Source of the DNA: CAZIVO01 sp964542765
GTDB lineage: Bacteria > Planctomycetota > UBA1135 > UBA2386
NCBI GenBank assembly: GCA_964542765.1
Contig: CAZIVO010000012.1
Span: 1 to 50,047 of the forward strand
Direction of reading: 5' to 3'
DNA: 50,047 bases
Below are positions 1 to 8,090 of the stretch, piece after piece. The translations under genes and the position numbers were made by a program. How positions within the stretch are numbered: position 1 is the first letter of the stretch; the number at the start of each line of letters is the position of its first letter. The notes below the pieces were generated by a model. The model searched no databases. It was not told the DNA's origin and saw nothing but the letters and a program-made list of their open reading frames with translations.

Positions 1-240
1 CCACACCGCGAACAAGTTGGACAGACAGGCAAGGTGGTCGCCCCCACTCTCTACATCGCCTGTGGGATCAGCGGTGCAATCCAGCATCTGGCCGGAATGA
101 GAACCTCGCGCTACATCGTCGCCATCAATACCGATCCCGATGCGCCGATCTTCAAGGTCGCCGACTATGGCATCGTCGGCGATGCACTGGAAGTCCTGCC
201 AGCGCTGACCGAAGCGGTGGCTGGCGTCGCTGCGAGTTGA
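1..240 (+). CDS. etfA: Electron transfer flavoprotein alpha subunit, C-terminal end (partial)
   Basis: The frame is open from base 1 and encodes the last 79 residues of an ETF alpha/FixB protein. EtfA carries electrons from acyl-CoA and other dehydrogenases to the quinone pool and binds FAD in its C-terminal domain. The FAD-domain signatures are clear: QVGQTGKVV, LYIACGISGAIQHLAGM, AINTDPDAPIF, and a final ADYGIVGDALEVLPALTEA. The 5' part of the gene lies outside the window. The following 137 bp to the next start hold no recognisable gene or terminator. Confidence 0.95.
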   Translation, partial: PHREQVGQTGKVVAPTLYIACGISGAIQHLAGMRTSRYIVAINTDPDAPIFKVADYGIVGDALEVLPALTEAVAGVAAS

Positions 241-377
241 TTCTCACCGCCCTCAACAGGCCGATCATTGCTTGCCGTTCGGGCCAGCACCCTCAATCCC
301 GGTAGATTTTCCGGCCAAACGAACAACCCTTGCCACTAAGGGGTGTAGTTTAGACGGCCAGCATCCTGTTCCTCACC

Positions 378-1682
378 ATGCTCACGACACGACTCTGCCC
401 TGCCGCCATCTTCCTGGCGGCCACCGCGACTGCCCAGAGCGGCATCACCTGGGATAGCGAACTCCCAGCCGTGCTGGAAGTCGCCAAGACCGAGCACCGC
501 GTCATCGTCATCGCCATGCTCGGCGACACCCATCGCTCAAGCGCGGTATTCACCAAGGGCCACTACCGAAATCCGAGCATCGTCAAACTGAGCAAAAACA
601 CCATCAACCTCACCTTCACGAGGGGCGATGAATCGGCGCTCGAGCAGGAGGTCAACAGCCGGTTCTTCCCGCCCTCGGCCCACAAGGTCGCCTTCCCTCA
701 ACACATCTTCCTCTCGCCGGACGGCAAGGTCCTCTTCAGCGTGCGCGGCGAGATAACGGCCGGGGAACTCGAATGGTCCTGGGGTGAAGCCATCGGCAAG
801 ATCGACAAGGAATTCCAGTGGAAACCCAGTGACGCCATGCGCGCGCCCAGCCCGAAGTGGGACATTCTTTCGGGGACGGAGAAGATCCAGCAGGGCCGCA
901 TCACCACCGACTCGGACCGCGCAGCACCGACGAAAAAGAGCCTGGAGAAACTGATGTTCGATCTCCGGCTTTCAAAACGGAACTGGATGAAGATCCGCGA
1001 AAGTCGCTTCGACGATGTCCTTCGCAGCGCGAGCCCGACCGCTCAGAGCTTTGCGAGCTGGGCGATCCGCATGGGCGATGAAGGTGATCGCGCCAGGATC
1101 TGCCGGCGCATCGGAGAACTCTCACCTCCGTCTTGGAACAAGCTCCTGACGCAATTCTTGAAAGACTCGTCCGAGGATGTCCGTGCCAACATTGTTCGCA
1201 GCCTCGGCTTGCTGTGTAACACCAAAAGCTTTTCGACCGTCAAGGCGCGGTGGAAACGGGACGCCTCCGAAAAGGTACGGTCGCGAGCGCTGCTGGCGAT
1301 GGCCAGACTGGCGCCAGAAGAAACCTCTGTTCGTAAGGCCATCCAGGACACCCTCGAGAAAAGCGACTCCTTCGGCCTGCGCCTCTATGCCGTGATCGCA
1401 GCAGAGGCCATCGAACATCGCGCGGTGGCCCGGGACGCTCTGTGCACGGCGCTGAACGACCAAGAGCCCCGGATAAGGTCTGCCGCAGCGTGGGCCATTG
1501 CCCGTCGGCGAGACCGAGGACTCGATATCTTTCTTCAGGACTCACTGGAGTCCGAGAAGAACGAGGAAGTGAGGGTCTACATGAAGGCGGCGCAGCAGGC
1601 TCTCAAGGGTGATTGGCCCCGGGAGTTCGAGAACTTCAAAGCCAAGGTGATGGAGCTCGAGAAGGGGGCTCGCAAGCGCTAG
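378..1682 (+). CDS. Secreted thioredoxin-fold/HEAT-repeat protein
   Basis: A 434-residue protein with a short signal peptide (residues 1-20, ending ATATAQS). Residues ~25-150 resemble a thioredoxin fold: an opening helix, a hydrophobic strand RVIVIAML, then FPQHIFLSPDGKVLFSVRG, matching the thioredoxin cis-Pro and last-strand region. The CxxC motif is absent; GDTHRSS stands in its place, so redox activity is unlikely. Residues ~200-415 are helical repeats of HEAT type (for example EDVRANIVRSLGLL, EKVRSRALLAMARL, PRIRSAAAWAIARR). The function is unknown; a periplasmic scaffold is a guess. The stop codon overlaps that of yggS, which converges on it through a shared CTAG. Confidence 0.8.
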   Translation: MLTTRLCPAAIFLAATATAQSGITWDSELPAVLEVAKTEHRVIVIAMLGDTHRSSAVFTKGHYRNPSIVKLSKNTINLTFTRGDESALEQEVNSRFFPPSAHKVAFPQHIFLSPDGKVLFSVRGEITAGELEWSWGEAIGKIDKEFQWKPSDAMRAPSPKWDILSGTEKIQQGRITTDSDRAAPTKKSLEKLMFDLRLSKRNWMKIRESRFDDVLRSASPTAQSFASWAIRMGDEGDRARICRRIGELSPPSWNKLLTQFLKDSSEDVRANIVRSLGLLCNTKSFSTVKARWKRDASEKVRSRALLAMARLAPEETSVRKAIQDTLEKSDSFGLRLYAVIAAEAIEHRAVARDALCTALNDQEPRIRSAAAWAIARRRDRGLDIFLQDSLESEKNEEVRVYMKAAQQALKGDWPREFENFKAKVMELEKGARKR

Positions 1683-2374
1683 CGCGGAGCCCGCGGTCCA
1701 AAGATCGCCGTACCGACACGCACCATCGTCGAACCCGCGGCGATCGCCGCCTCGAGATCGCCGGTCATACCCAGACTCAGCACCGGGAATTCCATGCCCA
1801 GGGATTGCTGCAGATCTCGCCGGAGCCCCGCCACACGGCCAAACACGAGCATCGGATCACCCTCGCGGGGGCCCATGGCCATCAAGCCACGCAGACACAG
1901 ATGCGGGCACTCATCGATGATGTGACGGGCAAGTTCCTCAGCCTCTTGGGGCGGGCACCCGTGCTTGCTCTCCTCGTCCGTGGCTCGGATCTGGAGAAGG
2001 ACCTCCAGGGAGCGGCCGGCCTCGTCCAGACAGTTCTCGAGCGTTGTTGCCAGCTTGTGCCGGTCAAGGCTGTGCAGAAGATCCAGATGCGGCACTCCGA
2101 CCAGATCGCGCACCTTGTTGGTCTGCAGGCTGCCGATCATGTGCCATCGTGGCGGTGACTCGCAAAAGGCCGCACTCTTCAGGAGAAGCTCTCGCACGCG
2201 ATTCTCGCCGAACGAGACCTGCCCCGCAGCGATGGCCCGCTGTACTGCCTCGGCATCGCGGGTCTTGCTGACCGCCAGGAGCTCCACGCTCGATGGATCG
2301 CGCTCATGCTCCCGGCACACCCTTGCCATGCGCTCGTTGAGATCTGCCAGTCGACTTGCGATATCGATGATCAC
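1679..2374 (-). CDS. yggS: YggS/PROSC-family PLP-binding protein (PLP homeostasis)
   Basis: A 231-residue, single-domain fold-type III PLP protein of the YggS/COG0325 family, which buffers free pyridoxal phosphate and affects amino-acid metabolism. The PLP lysine is K37 in ELLAVSKTRD. Other family motifs are FGENRVRELLLK, WHMIGSLQTNKVR, CLRGLMAMGP, LSLGMTGDLEAAI and VRVGTAIFGPR. The GTG start at 2374 overlaps the stop of the upstream unknown gene by four bases. An AGGAGG sequence sits almost directly against this GTG, closer than a normal ribosome-binding site. It is the last gene of the minus-strand cluster prfB > purH > unknown > yggS. Confidence 0.93.
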   Translation of the reverse strand: MIIDIASRLADLNERMARVCREHERDPSSVELLAVSKTRDAEAVQRAIAAGQVSFGENRVRELLLKSAAFCESPPRWHMIGSLQTNKVRDLVGVPHLDLLHSLDRHKLATTLENCLDEAGRSLEVLLQIRATDEESKHGCPPQEAEELARHIIDECPHLCLRGLMAMGPREGDPMLVFGRVAGLRRDLQQSLGMEFPVLSLGMTGDLEAAIAAGSTMVRVGTAIFGPRAPR

Positions 2375-2739
2375 ACCTCCTGATCCCAGTGCGATGTGAG
2401 CATGCGTGGAAACAACAGGCGGCCCTTCTCGAGAACATGGTTCCTGCCTTCGAACTGAAACCCCGTCAACAATGCATCGTATGCATCGTAATCATCGACC
2501 ACCGCCGCCCAATCACGGAGAGCCACACAGGCCCTCTCATCGCCGGCGTGACGTTCGCCCAGATGCCGGCAAACCCTGGCGATGAACTTGTGCGCGTCAT
2601 CGATCCTCAACATGGGTTCAGCTTCTTGCGGATCGAGACCATCTGAAATCAAAAGCTCTTCTCTATAAGCAGAGACCAGCACGCGCAGAGGCTCGCCCAG
2701 CAAGACCCGATCGACCGCTTCCTTCAGCTCGGTGGCCAT
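2371..2739 (-). CDS. Conserved-looking hypothetical protein, 122 aa
   Basis: A soluble, acidic 122-residue protein with no signal peptide or membrane segment; I do not recognise the family. It appears mostly helical, with a His/Cys-containing central helix (FIARVCRHLGERHAGDERAC) and an acidic stretch VVDDYDAYDALL. It starts 12 bp after purH and ends inside the first codons of yggS (GTGA overlap), so it is surely co-transcribed. The position suggests a housekeeping accessory role, but nothing in the sequence says which one. Confidence 0.7.
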   Translation of the reverse strand: MATELKEAVDRVLLGEPLRVLVSAYREELLISDGLDPQEAEPMLRIDDAHKFIARVCRHLGERHAGDERACVALRDWAAVVDDYDAYDALLTGFQFEGRNHVLEKGRLLFPRMLTSHWDQEV

Positions 2740-2751
2740 CCCTTCGCACTC

Positions 2752-4326
2752 TCAGTGACGGAAGTGGCGCTTGCCCGTGAAGACCATCGCGATGCCCGCG
2801 GCATCGGCGGCGGAGATGACCTCATCGTCGCGACGAGACCCTCCCGGCTGGATCACGGCGGTGACCCCGGCCGCGGCAGCCGCCTCGATTCCGTCCGCGA
2901 AGGGGAAGAAAGCATCGGACGCCAGCACGGCGCCTTGGGACCCCTCCCGGACTTTCTTGACGGCGAGTTCGACCGAATCGACCCGGCTCATCTGTCCCGC
3001 GCCGACTCCCGATGTCGACAGGGAGCCGTCATCATTGCGTCGTGCCAGCACGATGGCGTTGCTCTTGACATGCTTGGCGACCTTCCACGCAAAGCTCAGA
3101 ACGAGTTGCTCGTCATCCGAAGGTGCGCGCTCGGTCACCGCCTTCATCTCGGGGTCATCGGTGACAGGAACATCAGGCGACTGCGCCAAGAAACCACCCG
3201 AAACCTGTCTGAAGCGGCAGGGATCGGTGGCGACGGGCCACCCTCCCAGAACCAGGGCGCGAAGGTTCTTTCCCCACTTTGCTTGCTGCAAGGTCAAGAG
3301 GGCTCCCTCATCAATCTCGGGCGCGATCACCGCCTCGAAGAAGCTTCCCTCTTCCACCATCGCGACTGCCGTTTCCTTGTCGAGTTTGCGAGAAAGGGCA
3401 ACGATCCCCCCGAAGGCACTGACCGGATCCGCAGCGACGGCAGCGCGAAGAGCGTCGGGCGTCGTGTCCGCGACAGCAGTCCCGCAGGGATTGTTGTGCT
3501 TGACCACGACACAAGCCGGTTGCTCGAACTCCAGGGCGAGACACAGCGCCGCATCGAGATCGAGGATGTTGTTGTACGACAACTCCTTGCCACCGACCTG
3601 CCGGGCGGCGGCAAGAGAGGGGGTGCCGCCATCCTGGAACCGGTAGAAAGCCGCTCCCTGATGGGGATTCTCCCCGTAGCGAAGATCTTGAATCTTCTCG
3701 CCAGAGAAGCCTTCGTGATGGGTGAACTCCTCACCTCGCCGCCGAGCGAACCAGGCCGCGATGGCCGTGTCGTAGTCAGCCGTGTGGGCATAGGCCTTTC
3801 CTGCCAGTTCGCCCCTCAACTCACCAAGGCCGACTGCATCCTTGTCTCGCAATGCGTCAAGAACGCGACCGTAGTCGGTGGGATCGACAACAATGGTCAC
3901 GTGCGCGTGATTCTTCGCCGCGCTCCGGATCATCGAAGGGCCACCGATGTCGATATTTTCGATGACTTCATCGTCTGCCACACCTTCGCGGCTGGCTGTC
4001 TCGCGGAAGCGATAGAGATTGACGGCAACCACGTCGATCGGATCGATCCCGTGCTCTTCCATCACCCCTTGCGTCTGCGGGTCCTCGCGCAGGCCGAGCA
4101 GGCCGCCGTGGATACGCGGATGCAGCGTTTTGACCCGTCCGCCCATGATCTCGGGAAACCCCGTGTAGTCGGCAACCTGCTGAACCGGAACGCCGGCCTC
4201 TTGCAAGGCCCGGTAGGTGCCTCCCGTCGAGAGGATCGAGAAGCCGAGTTCGACGAGTCCCTTGGCAAACTCGTCAACGCCCGTCTTGTCAGTGACGGAG
4301 ATCAGCGCTCTTGGAGTCATGGTCAT
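2752..4326 (-). CDS. purH: Bifunctional AICAR transformylase/IMP cyclohydrolase
   Basis: A full-length 524-residue PurH, which catalyses the last two steps of de novo purine synthesis (AICAR to FAICAR to IMP). The N-terminal MGS-like IMP cyclohydrolase domain begins ALISVTDKTG and contains STGGTYRALQEAGVPV, GRVKTLHPRIHGG and NLYRF. The transformylase domain contains LRYGENPHQ, KELSYNNILDLDAAL, CVVVKHNNPCG (the KHxNPCG catalytic motif), SAFGGIVA, KHVKSNAIV, GAGQMSRVDS and ASDAFFPFADG. Its ATG overlaps the TGA of prfB (ATGA), indicating translational coupling. Confidence 0.98.
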   Translation of the reverse strand: MTMTPRALISVTDKTGVDEFAKGLVELGFSILSTGGTYRALQEAGVPVQQVADYTGFPEIMGGRVKTLHPRIHGGLLGLREDPQTQGVMEEHGIDPIDVVAVNLYRFRETASREGVADDEVIENIDIGGPSMIRSAAKNHAHVTIVVDPTDYGRVLDALRDKDAVGLGELRGELAGKAYAHTADYDTAIAAWFARRRGEEFTHHEGFSGEKIQDLRYGENPHQGAAFYRFQDGGTPSLAAARQVGGKELSYNNILDLDAALCLALEFEQPACVVVKHNNPCGTAVADTTPDALRAAVAADPVSAFGGIVALSRKLDKETAVAMVEEGSFFEAVIAPEIDEGALLTLQQAKWGKNLRALVLGGWPVATDPCRFRQVSGGFLAQSPDVPVTDDPEMKAVTERAPSDDEQLVLSFAWKVAKHVKSNAIVLARRNDDGSLSTSGVGAGQMSRVDSVELAVKKVREGSQGAVLASDAFFPFADGIEAAAAAGVTAVIQPGGSRRDDEVISAADAAGIAMVFTGKRHFRH

Positions 4327-5424
4327 TCAGTCTCGTTGCCCTTCTTCAAATACCCCTCGATGAACTCGTCGATCTCGCCATCCAGGACGGCATTGATGTT
4401 CGATGTCTCGACTCCGGTTCGCAAGTCCTTGACCATCTGATAGGGGTGCAAAACGTAGGATCGAATCTGATTCCCCCAGCTGATCGAACCCTTGTCGTAG
4501 AACTTGCCAAGTTCCTCTTCGCGCTTGGCAAGCTCGATCTGGTAGAGCTTGCTCCGCAAGACCTTCATCGCATAGGCCTTGTTCTTGTGCTGGCTGCGCT
4601 CGTTCTGGCAACTGACCACGGTACCCGTGGGCAGATGAGTGATGCGAACCGCCGAGTCGGTCTTGTTGACGTGCTGGCCACCGGCCCCGCTCGCCCGATA
4701 GGTATCGATCCTCAGTTCCGCGTCAACGATCTCCACATCGATGGTGTCATCGAGTTCGGGAAGAACCTCGACGGAAGCAAAAGAGGTCTGGCGGCGAGCA
4801 TTGCCATCGAAGGGTGAAATTCTCACGAGGCGATGGATCCCCTGCTCCGCCTTCATTCTCCCGTAAGCATAGGGCCCCTTGACGGTGAAGGTCGCGAATC
4901 GAATCCCGGCCTCTTCGGCCGTCTGATGATCCTGCTGCTCTATCTCGAAATCGTGCTCGCCGGCCCACTTCACGTACATCCTCAAGAGCATTTCGGCCCA
5001 ATCCGAGGCATCGATGCCGCCGGCTCCTGACTGCAAGGTCACGATCGCATTCTTCTCATCGTGCGGGCCGCCGAGCATGATCCGGAATTCCAGCTCATCG
5101 AGAGTCATGGAAAGATCTCGGTGGAGCTTCTCGAGATCCTCGAGCACCGCTTCCGCATCCTCTTCGGCCAGTTCCAGCATGACCTGACCATCCTCGATCA
5201 GGTGGTCGGCCTTCTCCAGAGGGGCAACTCCGGCGAAGCAGATTTTCTTTCTCGCGACGTGAATCTTGGCCGTTTCCTGGTTTTCCCAGAATCCCGGCTG
5301 ACTCATTCGGTTCTCGATATCTTTGAGTTCACGGTGCAGGCGTTCGAAGTCAAAGACTCACCTTGAGCTGGCTGACCCGGGTCTCCGCCTGGTGCAAGAA
5401 CTGCCTGTGCCCATCGATATTCAT
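4323..5424 (-). CDS. prfB: Peptide chain release factor 2, made by +1 programmed frameshift
   Basis: RF2 terminates translation at UGA and UAA. The long downstream frame (start codon possible at 5306) encodes most of the protein, including the stop-recognition SPF tripeptide (RISPFDGNA) and the catalytic loop SGAGGQHVNKTDSAV. The true start is an ATG at 5424: a 24-codon zero-frame leader runs to an in-frame TGA at 5352-5350, preceded by CTT and an AAGGTG element. Shifting +1 on CTTTGAC joins the leader to DFERLHRELKD and the main frame, giving about 366 residues, essentially the E. coli RF2 length. I see no good ribosome-binding site before 5424. purH follows with an ATGA overlap. Confidence 0.96.
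5349..5364 (-). promoter_or_regulatory. prfB: RF2 autoregulatory +1 frameshift site
   Basis: On the minus strand the order is AAGGTG (Shine-Dalgarno-like, 5364-5359), three spacer bases AGT, the slippery CTT codon, an in-frame TGA at 5352-5350 and a following C. This matches the layout of the E. coli site (AGGGGG, three bases, CTT TGA C). Low RF2 slows termination at the poor TGA-C context and favours slippage into the productive frame. Confidence 0.95.
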
Positions 5425-5444
5425 GGGACACGATTTAAATAAAT

Positions 5445-5509
5445 AAGCCGCGACGGGCAACTGCAGGCAAAGGAACGAGGTAGGCGAATTCTTGGGCCCG
5501 TCGCGGCTT
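5445..5509 (-). promoter_or_regulatory. 14-bp perfect inverted repeat upstream of prfB (terminator/attenuator-like)
   Basis: Arms at 5445-5458 and 5496-5509 are perfect reverse complements (AAGCCGCGACGGGC), with a 37-base loop. In the prfB direction the second arm is followed at once by TTATTTATTT and then by the prfB ATG about 20 bases on. It could be a leader hairpin or attenuator, the terminator of a transcript from upstream, or a binding site. The loop is long for an intrinsic terminator. Confidence 0.5.
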
Positions 5510-5792
5510 GAATGCTCCATCTGTGGAGATCTCCGGTGAGCTCTCCACTCTCTCCTGATTCTCGGATGCCGCGCAGGAGACATTAGCGACGAAGTCGAGC
5601 ATTCTCGGGGCAGCCAGCTCAGCCCGCCGTTCGCACCGCCACTTCACCAAAACTCGCTGCGAAATTTTTATCGCGATCGGCAAAATCTTTGTGAGCCGTG
5701 GCTCAAAAGGTTCCCGCGGAGGCCGATGGCAAGATCGAACGTATCCATCGCCGGTGCCGAAGAGCGTGAGCTGTTCCGGCCAGTGATTCCCT
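5510..5792. other. Gene-free part of the prfB upstream region
   Basis: With the hairpin region this makes about 370 bp between prfB and the aminopeptidase gene. I see no convincing gene. It contains short symmetric elements: the palindrome GGAGATCTCC (5525-5534), flanked arms TGGAGA/TCTCCA (5524-5529, 5542-5547) and TGAGCC/GGCTCA near 5692. A minus-strand frame at 5435-5683 has weaker third-position GC than the neighbouring genes and no good start. The prfB promoter probably lies here, but I cannot place it. Confidence 0.4.
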
Positions 5793-7190
5793 CTAGCGGC
5801 CCAGGCCGAAGGAGCGTGATTGGAGCCCGTCCTTGGCCATCAAGCGCTCGATCTCTTCGGGTTTCGAGGGCAGATGGCCCGAGAGCTTGACGCAGCCGTC
5901 CTCGGTCACGAGCACCACGTCTTCGATCCGACAACCCATTCCCTTGTCACGCAGATAGGCTCCGGGCTCGACCGTGATCAGCATGCCCGGCTCGAGGATG
6001 TCCCCTTGCTTGTCATGGACCGCGAGCCCCACGTGGTGGCACGGCCCGTGATCGGAAGAATAGCCCTTCGCTCGCAAGAGCTTGCCGCACAAGGCGCCGA
6101 GCTGGGAAAGTCGAGCACCCGGCTTGACCCGATCGATCAGTTCTTTCTGCACGTCGTGGACATCCTGGACCAGCTTGCGCTGCTCTTTCGTGAACTTCCC
6201 GCTGACTGGAAAGGTTCGCGTGACATCGGATGTGTAGCCATTGACGGTGGGTGCGTAGTCCATCACCACAAGTTCACCCGCCTCGGTTCTCTTGCGGTTC
6301 GCGTTGTAGTGCAAGACACAACCGTTCGGTCCCGACCCCACAATCGCGGCGTATGCGTCCTCGCCGGCGCCCATCCGGGTAAAGACATAGCGGGCGGCGG
6401 CCTGGAGTTGATATTCGTAGACTCCCGGCTCAACACTCTTCATGGCCTCGGCAATGCCTTCACAGGCAATCTCGGTCGCCGCCTTGATGGAGGCAATTTC
6501 TTCGGTTGTCTTGACCGCCCTCAGCTCACCGATGAACGGGGTCACATCCTTGATCTCGATCTCTGGAAATTTCTCCTCCAGAGCATCCTGGAAAGCTTTT
6601 TCGCGGGTCGGTCGTCCATCCAATCTGTCGCGGCTTCGGCGGGATGCTGCACCACTGGCCGCAGAAGGTGTCGAGGTTCTCGCTGGTTGCGGACGAAGAA
6701 AGGTCCAGACCAGGGGGCGCCCCTGTGATGACCCGAGCAGGTCGGCAATTTTCTGCGAGAGTTGCCGGCTATTGCCGACCTCCGCGAAGCCCGTCTGTGC
6801 AACAGATCTTTCGCCGGGAGCGAGGCGCTTGCCATTCCAGGTCGCCGTGAACCGGTTGAACGGCGGCACCAGCAAGATCTCCTTCCCCTCCTCGGGCAAG
6901 AGGATCATGGCAACATCCTCCTCGGCGACTCCGCTCAGATACCAAAAATCATGGTCCTGATAGAAGGGCGCCATCTCCGGTCCCTGGGTACCGCCACGCA
7001 AAACGATCACCGATCGACGACCCTCCTCCGTCCCTTGCTTGACGAGTTCCATCAGGGCCTGTCGGCGACCGCGAAAGAACTCCTTCGTCAAGGTTGCAGG
7101 GGGTTCCTGGGAAGTCACGGTGTCGGCCGACAAGAGCAAAAGGCCGAGCGTCGGTATGGACAGGGTCTGAAGGTGTCGGGAAAGGCTCAT
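5793..7190 (-). CDS. Secreted aminopeptidase P family (M24B) Xaa-Pro peptidase
   Basis: A 465-residue protein with a signal peptide (residues ~1-28, ending TVTSQ) and the two-domain aminopeptidase P layout. An N-terminal creatinase-like domain contains WYLSGVAEEDV; the C-terminal pita-bread domain carries the di-metal ligands in MDYAPTVNGYTSDVTRTF (two Asp), HGPCHHVGLAVHD (His), TVEPGAYL (Glu) and CRIEDVVLV (Glu). It removes N-terminal residues that precede proline. A Ser/Arg/Ala-rich insert (around PARTSTPSAASGAASRRSR) separates the domains and is not usual. The ATG overlaps the stop of the upstream membrane-protein gene (ATGA). The frame is open further upstream, but the signal peptide and overlap support this start. 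Confidence 0.92.
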   Translation of the reverse strand: MSLSRHLQTLSIPTLGLLLLSADTVTSQEPPATLTKEFFRGRRQALMELVKQGTEEGRRSVIVLRGGTQGPEMAPFYQDHDFWYLSGVAEEDVAMILLPEEGKEILLVPPFNRFTATWNGKRLAPGERSVAQTGFAEVGNSRQLSQKIADLLGSSQGRPLVWTFLRPQPARTSTPSAASGAASRRSRDRLDGRPTREKAFQDALEEKFPEIEIKDVTPFIGELRAVKTTEEIASIKAATEIACEGIAEAMKSVEPGVYEYQLQAAARYVFTRMGAGEDAYAAIVGSGPNGCVLHYNANRKRTEAGELVVMDYAPTVNGYTSDVTRTFPVSGKFTKEQRKLVQDVHDVQKELIDRVKPGARLSQLGALCGKLLRAKGYSSDHGPCHHVGLAVHDKQGDILEPGMLITVEPGAYLRDKGMGCRIEDVVLVTEDGCVKLSGHLPSKPEEIERLMAKDGLQSRSFGLGR

Positions 7191-8080
7191 GCGATGCTCT
7201 CCGGGGCTATCAGAGGTTTGGTATCCGCCTCGCGAAGATGTCCGGGCGCCATGCGGCGCGCAGCAGCGAAAAACGAAATCATCATGACTTGTGTCCAGAC
7301 CACGCCGAACTGACCGATCAGCAGGCCCAGCCATGGGTTTTGCTGCGCCTCGAGGACCATGGTCGTGACCTTTCCGATCACGAAAGAACCCACGATCCAA
7401 GACAGGGTCAGCACAGCCACCACAATGACGGTGCTGGAAAGATTGGCAAACGCCGCAAGCGTTGCTCTGACCCAGGCCAAAACCGCCGATCGCGCGCCGC
7501 CCGCCAGCTGAGCCATGGCCATCTTGCTGATCAACAAGACGCATAAAAAACCGAAGCCGATCAGATAGTCGACACCTTCGCGGAACATGCTGACCCACTC
7601 GATCGGCCCCATCATGGTGGGCTCATTGTCCCGCAACGCGGTATCGAACAGCCATCCTCGAAACGCTCCCGCGCCCCAGGACCAAAGGGTGAGAATGAGA
7701 AGACCGATGATCGCCGCCCGGAACATCGGAAAGAAGAGACGGCCGCACGCTGTGCCAAATTCTCTCCAGGTCAAGCGCGGCTTCCCCAGGCTCGAAAGGA
7801 TCCCCCCGGAGAGGAAAAGGAGAGCCAGCGCCACGAAGATCGCCGGACCCTTGAGATCGACAAGCGATTCGGTGTGGAGCCGAATCAGATCCGCATCCAA
7901 TGCCTGATCGAAACCATAATTCGCCCCCGGGTGGGACGACAGAGTTCGGTCGACCTCCATGGCCACAGGGAAGATGGCGAACAGAGCCGCGATCGTGATG
8001 GTCACCCAGCAAGCAAGGATCAAACCCGGGCGACCGAGGGCATCGGTCAGCGAGGAGAGGGCCAGTCGAATTGCTTTCAT
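7187..8080 (-). CDS. Six-helix integral membrane protein of unknown function
   Basis: About 297 residues if started at the ATG at 8080 (MKAIRLALSSLTDALGRP), which lies 10 bp after the stop of the M1 peptidase gene. Six hydrophobic segments are visible, including LILACWVTITIAALFAIF, AIFVALALLFLSGGIL, AIIGLLILTLWSWGAGAF, IGFGFLCVLLISKMAM, VIVVAVLTLSWIVGSFVI and WLGLLIGQFGVVWTQVMM. I see no catalytic motif or transporter signature. It lies between two secreted peptidase genes with a tight gap on one side and an ATGA overlap on the other, so a shared role in export, anchoring or product uptake is possible but unproven. Confidence 0.75.
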   Translation of the reverse strand: MKAIRLALSSLTDALGRPGLILACWVTITIAALFAIFPVAMEVDRTLSSHPGANYGFDQALDADLIRLHTESLVDLKGPAIFVALALLFLSGGILSSLGKPRLTWREFGTACGRLFFPMFRAAIIGLLILTLWSWGAGAFRGWLFDTALRDNEPTMMGPIEWVSMFREGVDYLIGFGFLCVLLISKMAMAQLAGGARSAVLAWVRATLAAFANLSSTVIVVAVLTLSWIVGSFVIGKVTTMVLEAQQNPWLGLLIGQFGVVWTQVMMISFFAAARRMAPGHLREADTKPLIAPESIA

Positions 8081-8090
8081 CTCGCCGACC

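Noticed and set aside
2755..4440. 561-codon plus-strand frame antisense to purH
   Set aside because: It mirrors purH, whose family motifs are all intact on the minus strand. Such long antisense frames are expected from GC-rich third positions, and its composition is implausible.
5435..5683. 82-codon minus-strand frame upstream of prfB
   Set aside because: Third-position GC is near 62%, lower than the neighbouring genes; it begins at TTG without a ribosome-binding site and runs through the inverted repeat.
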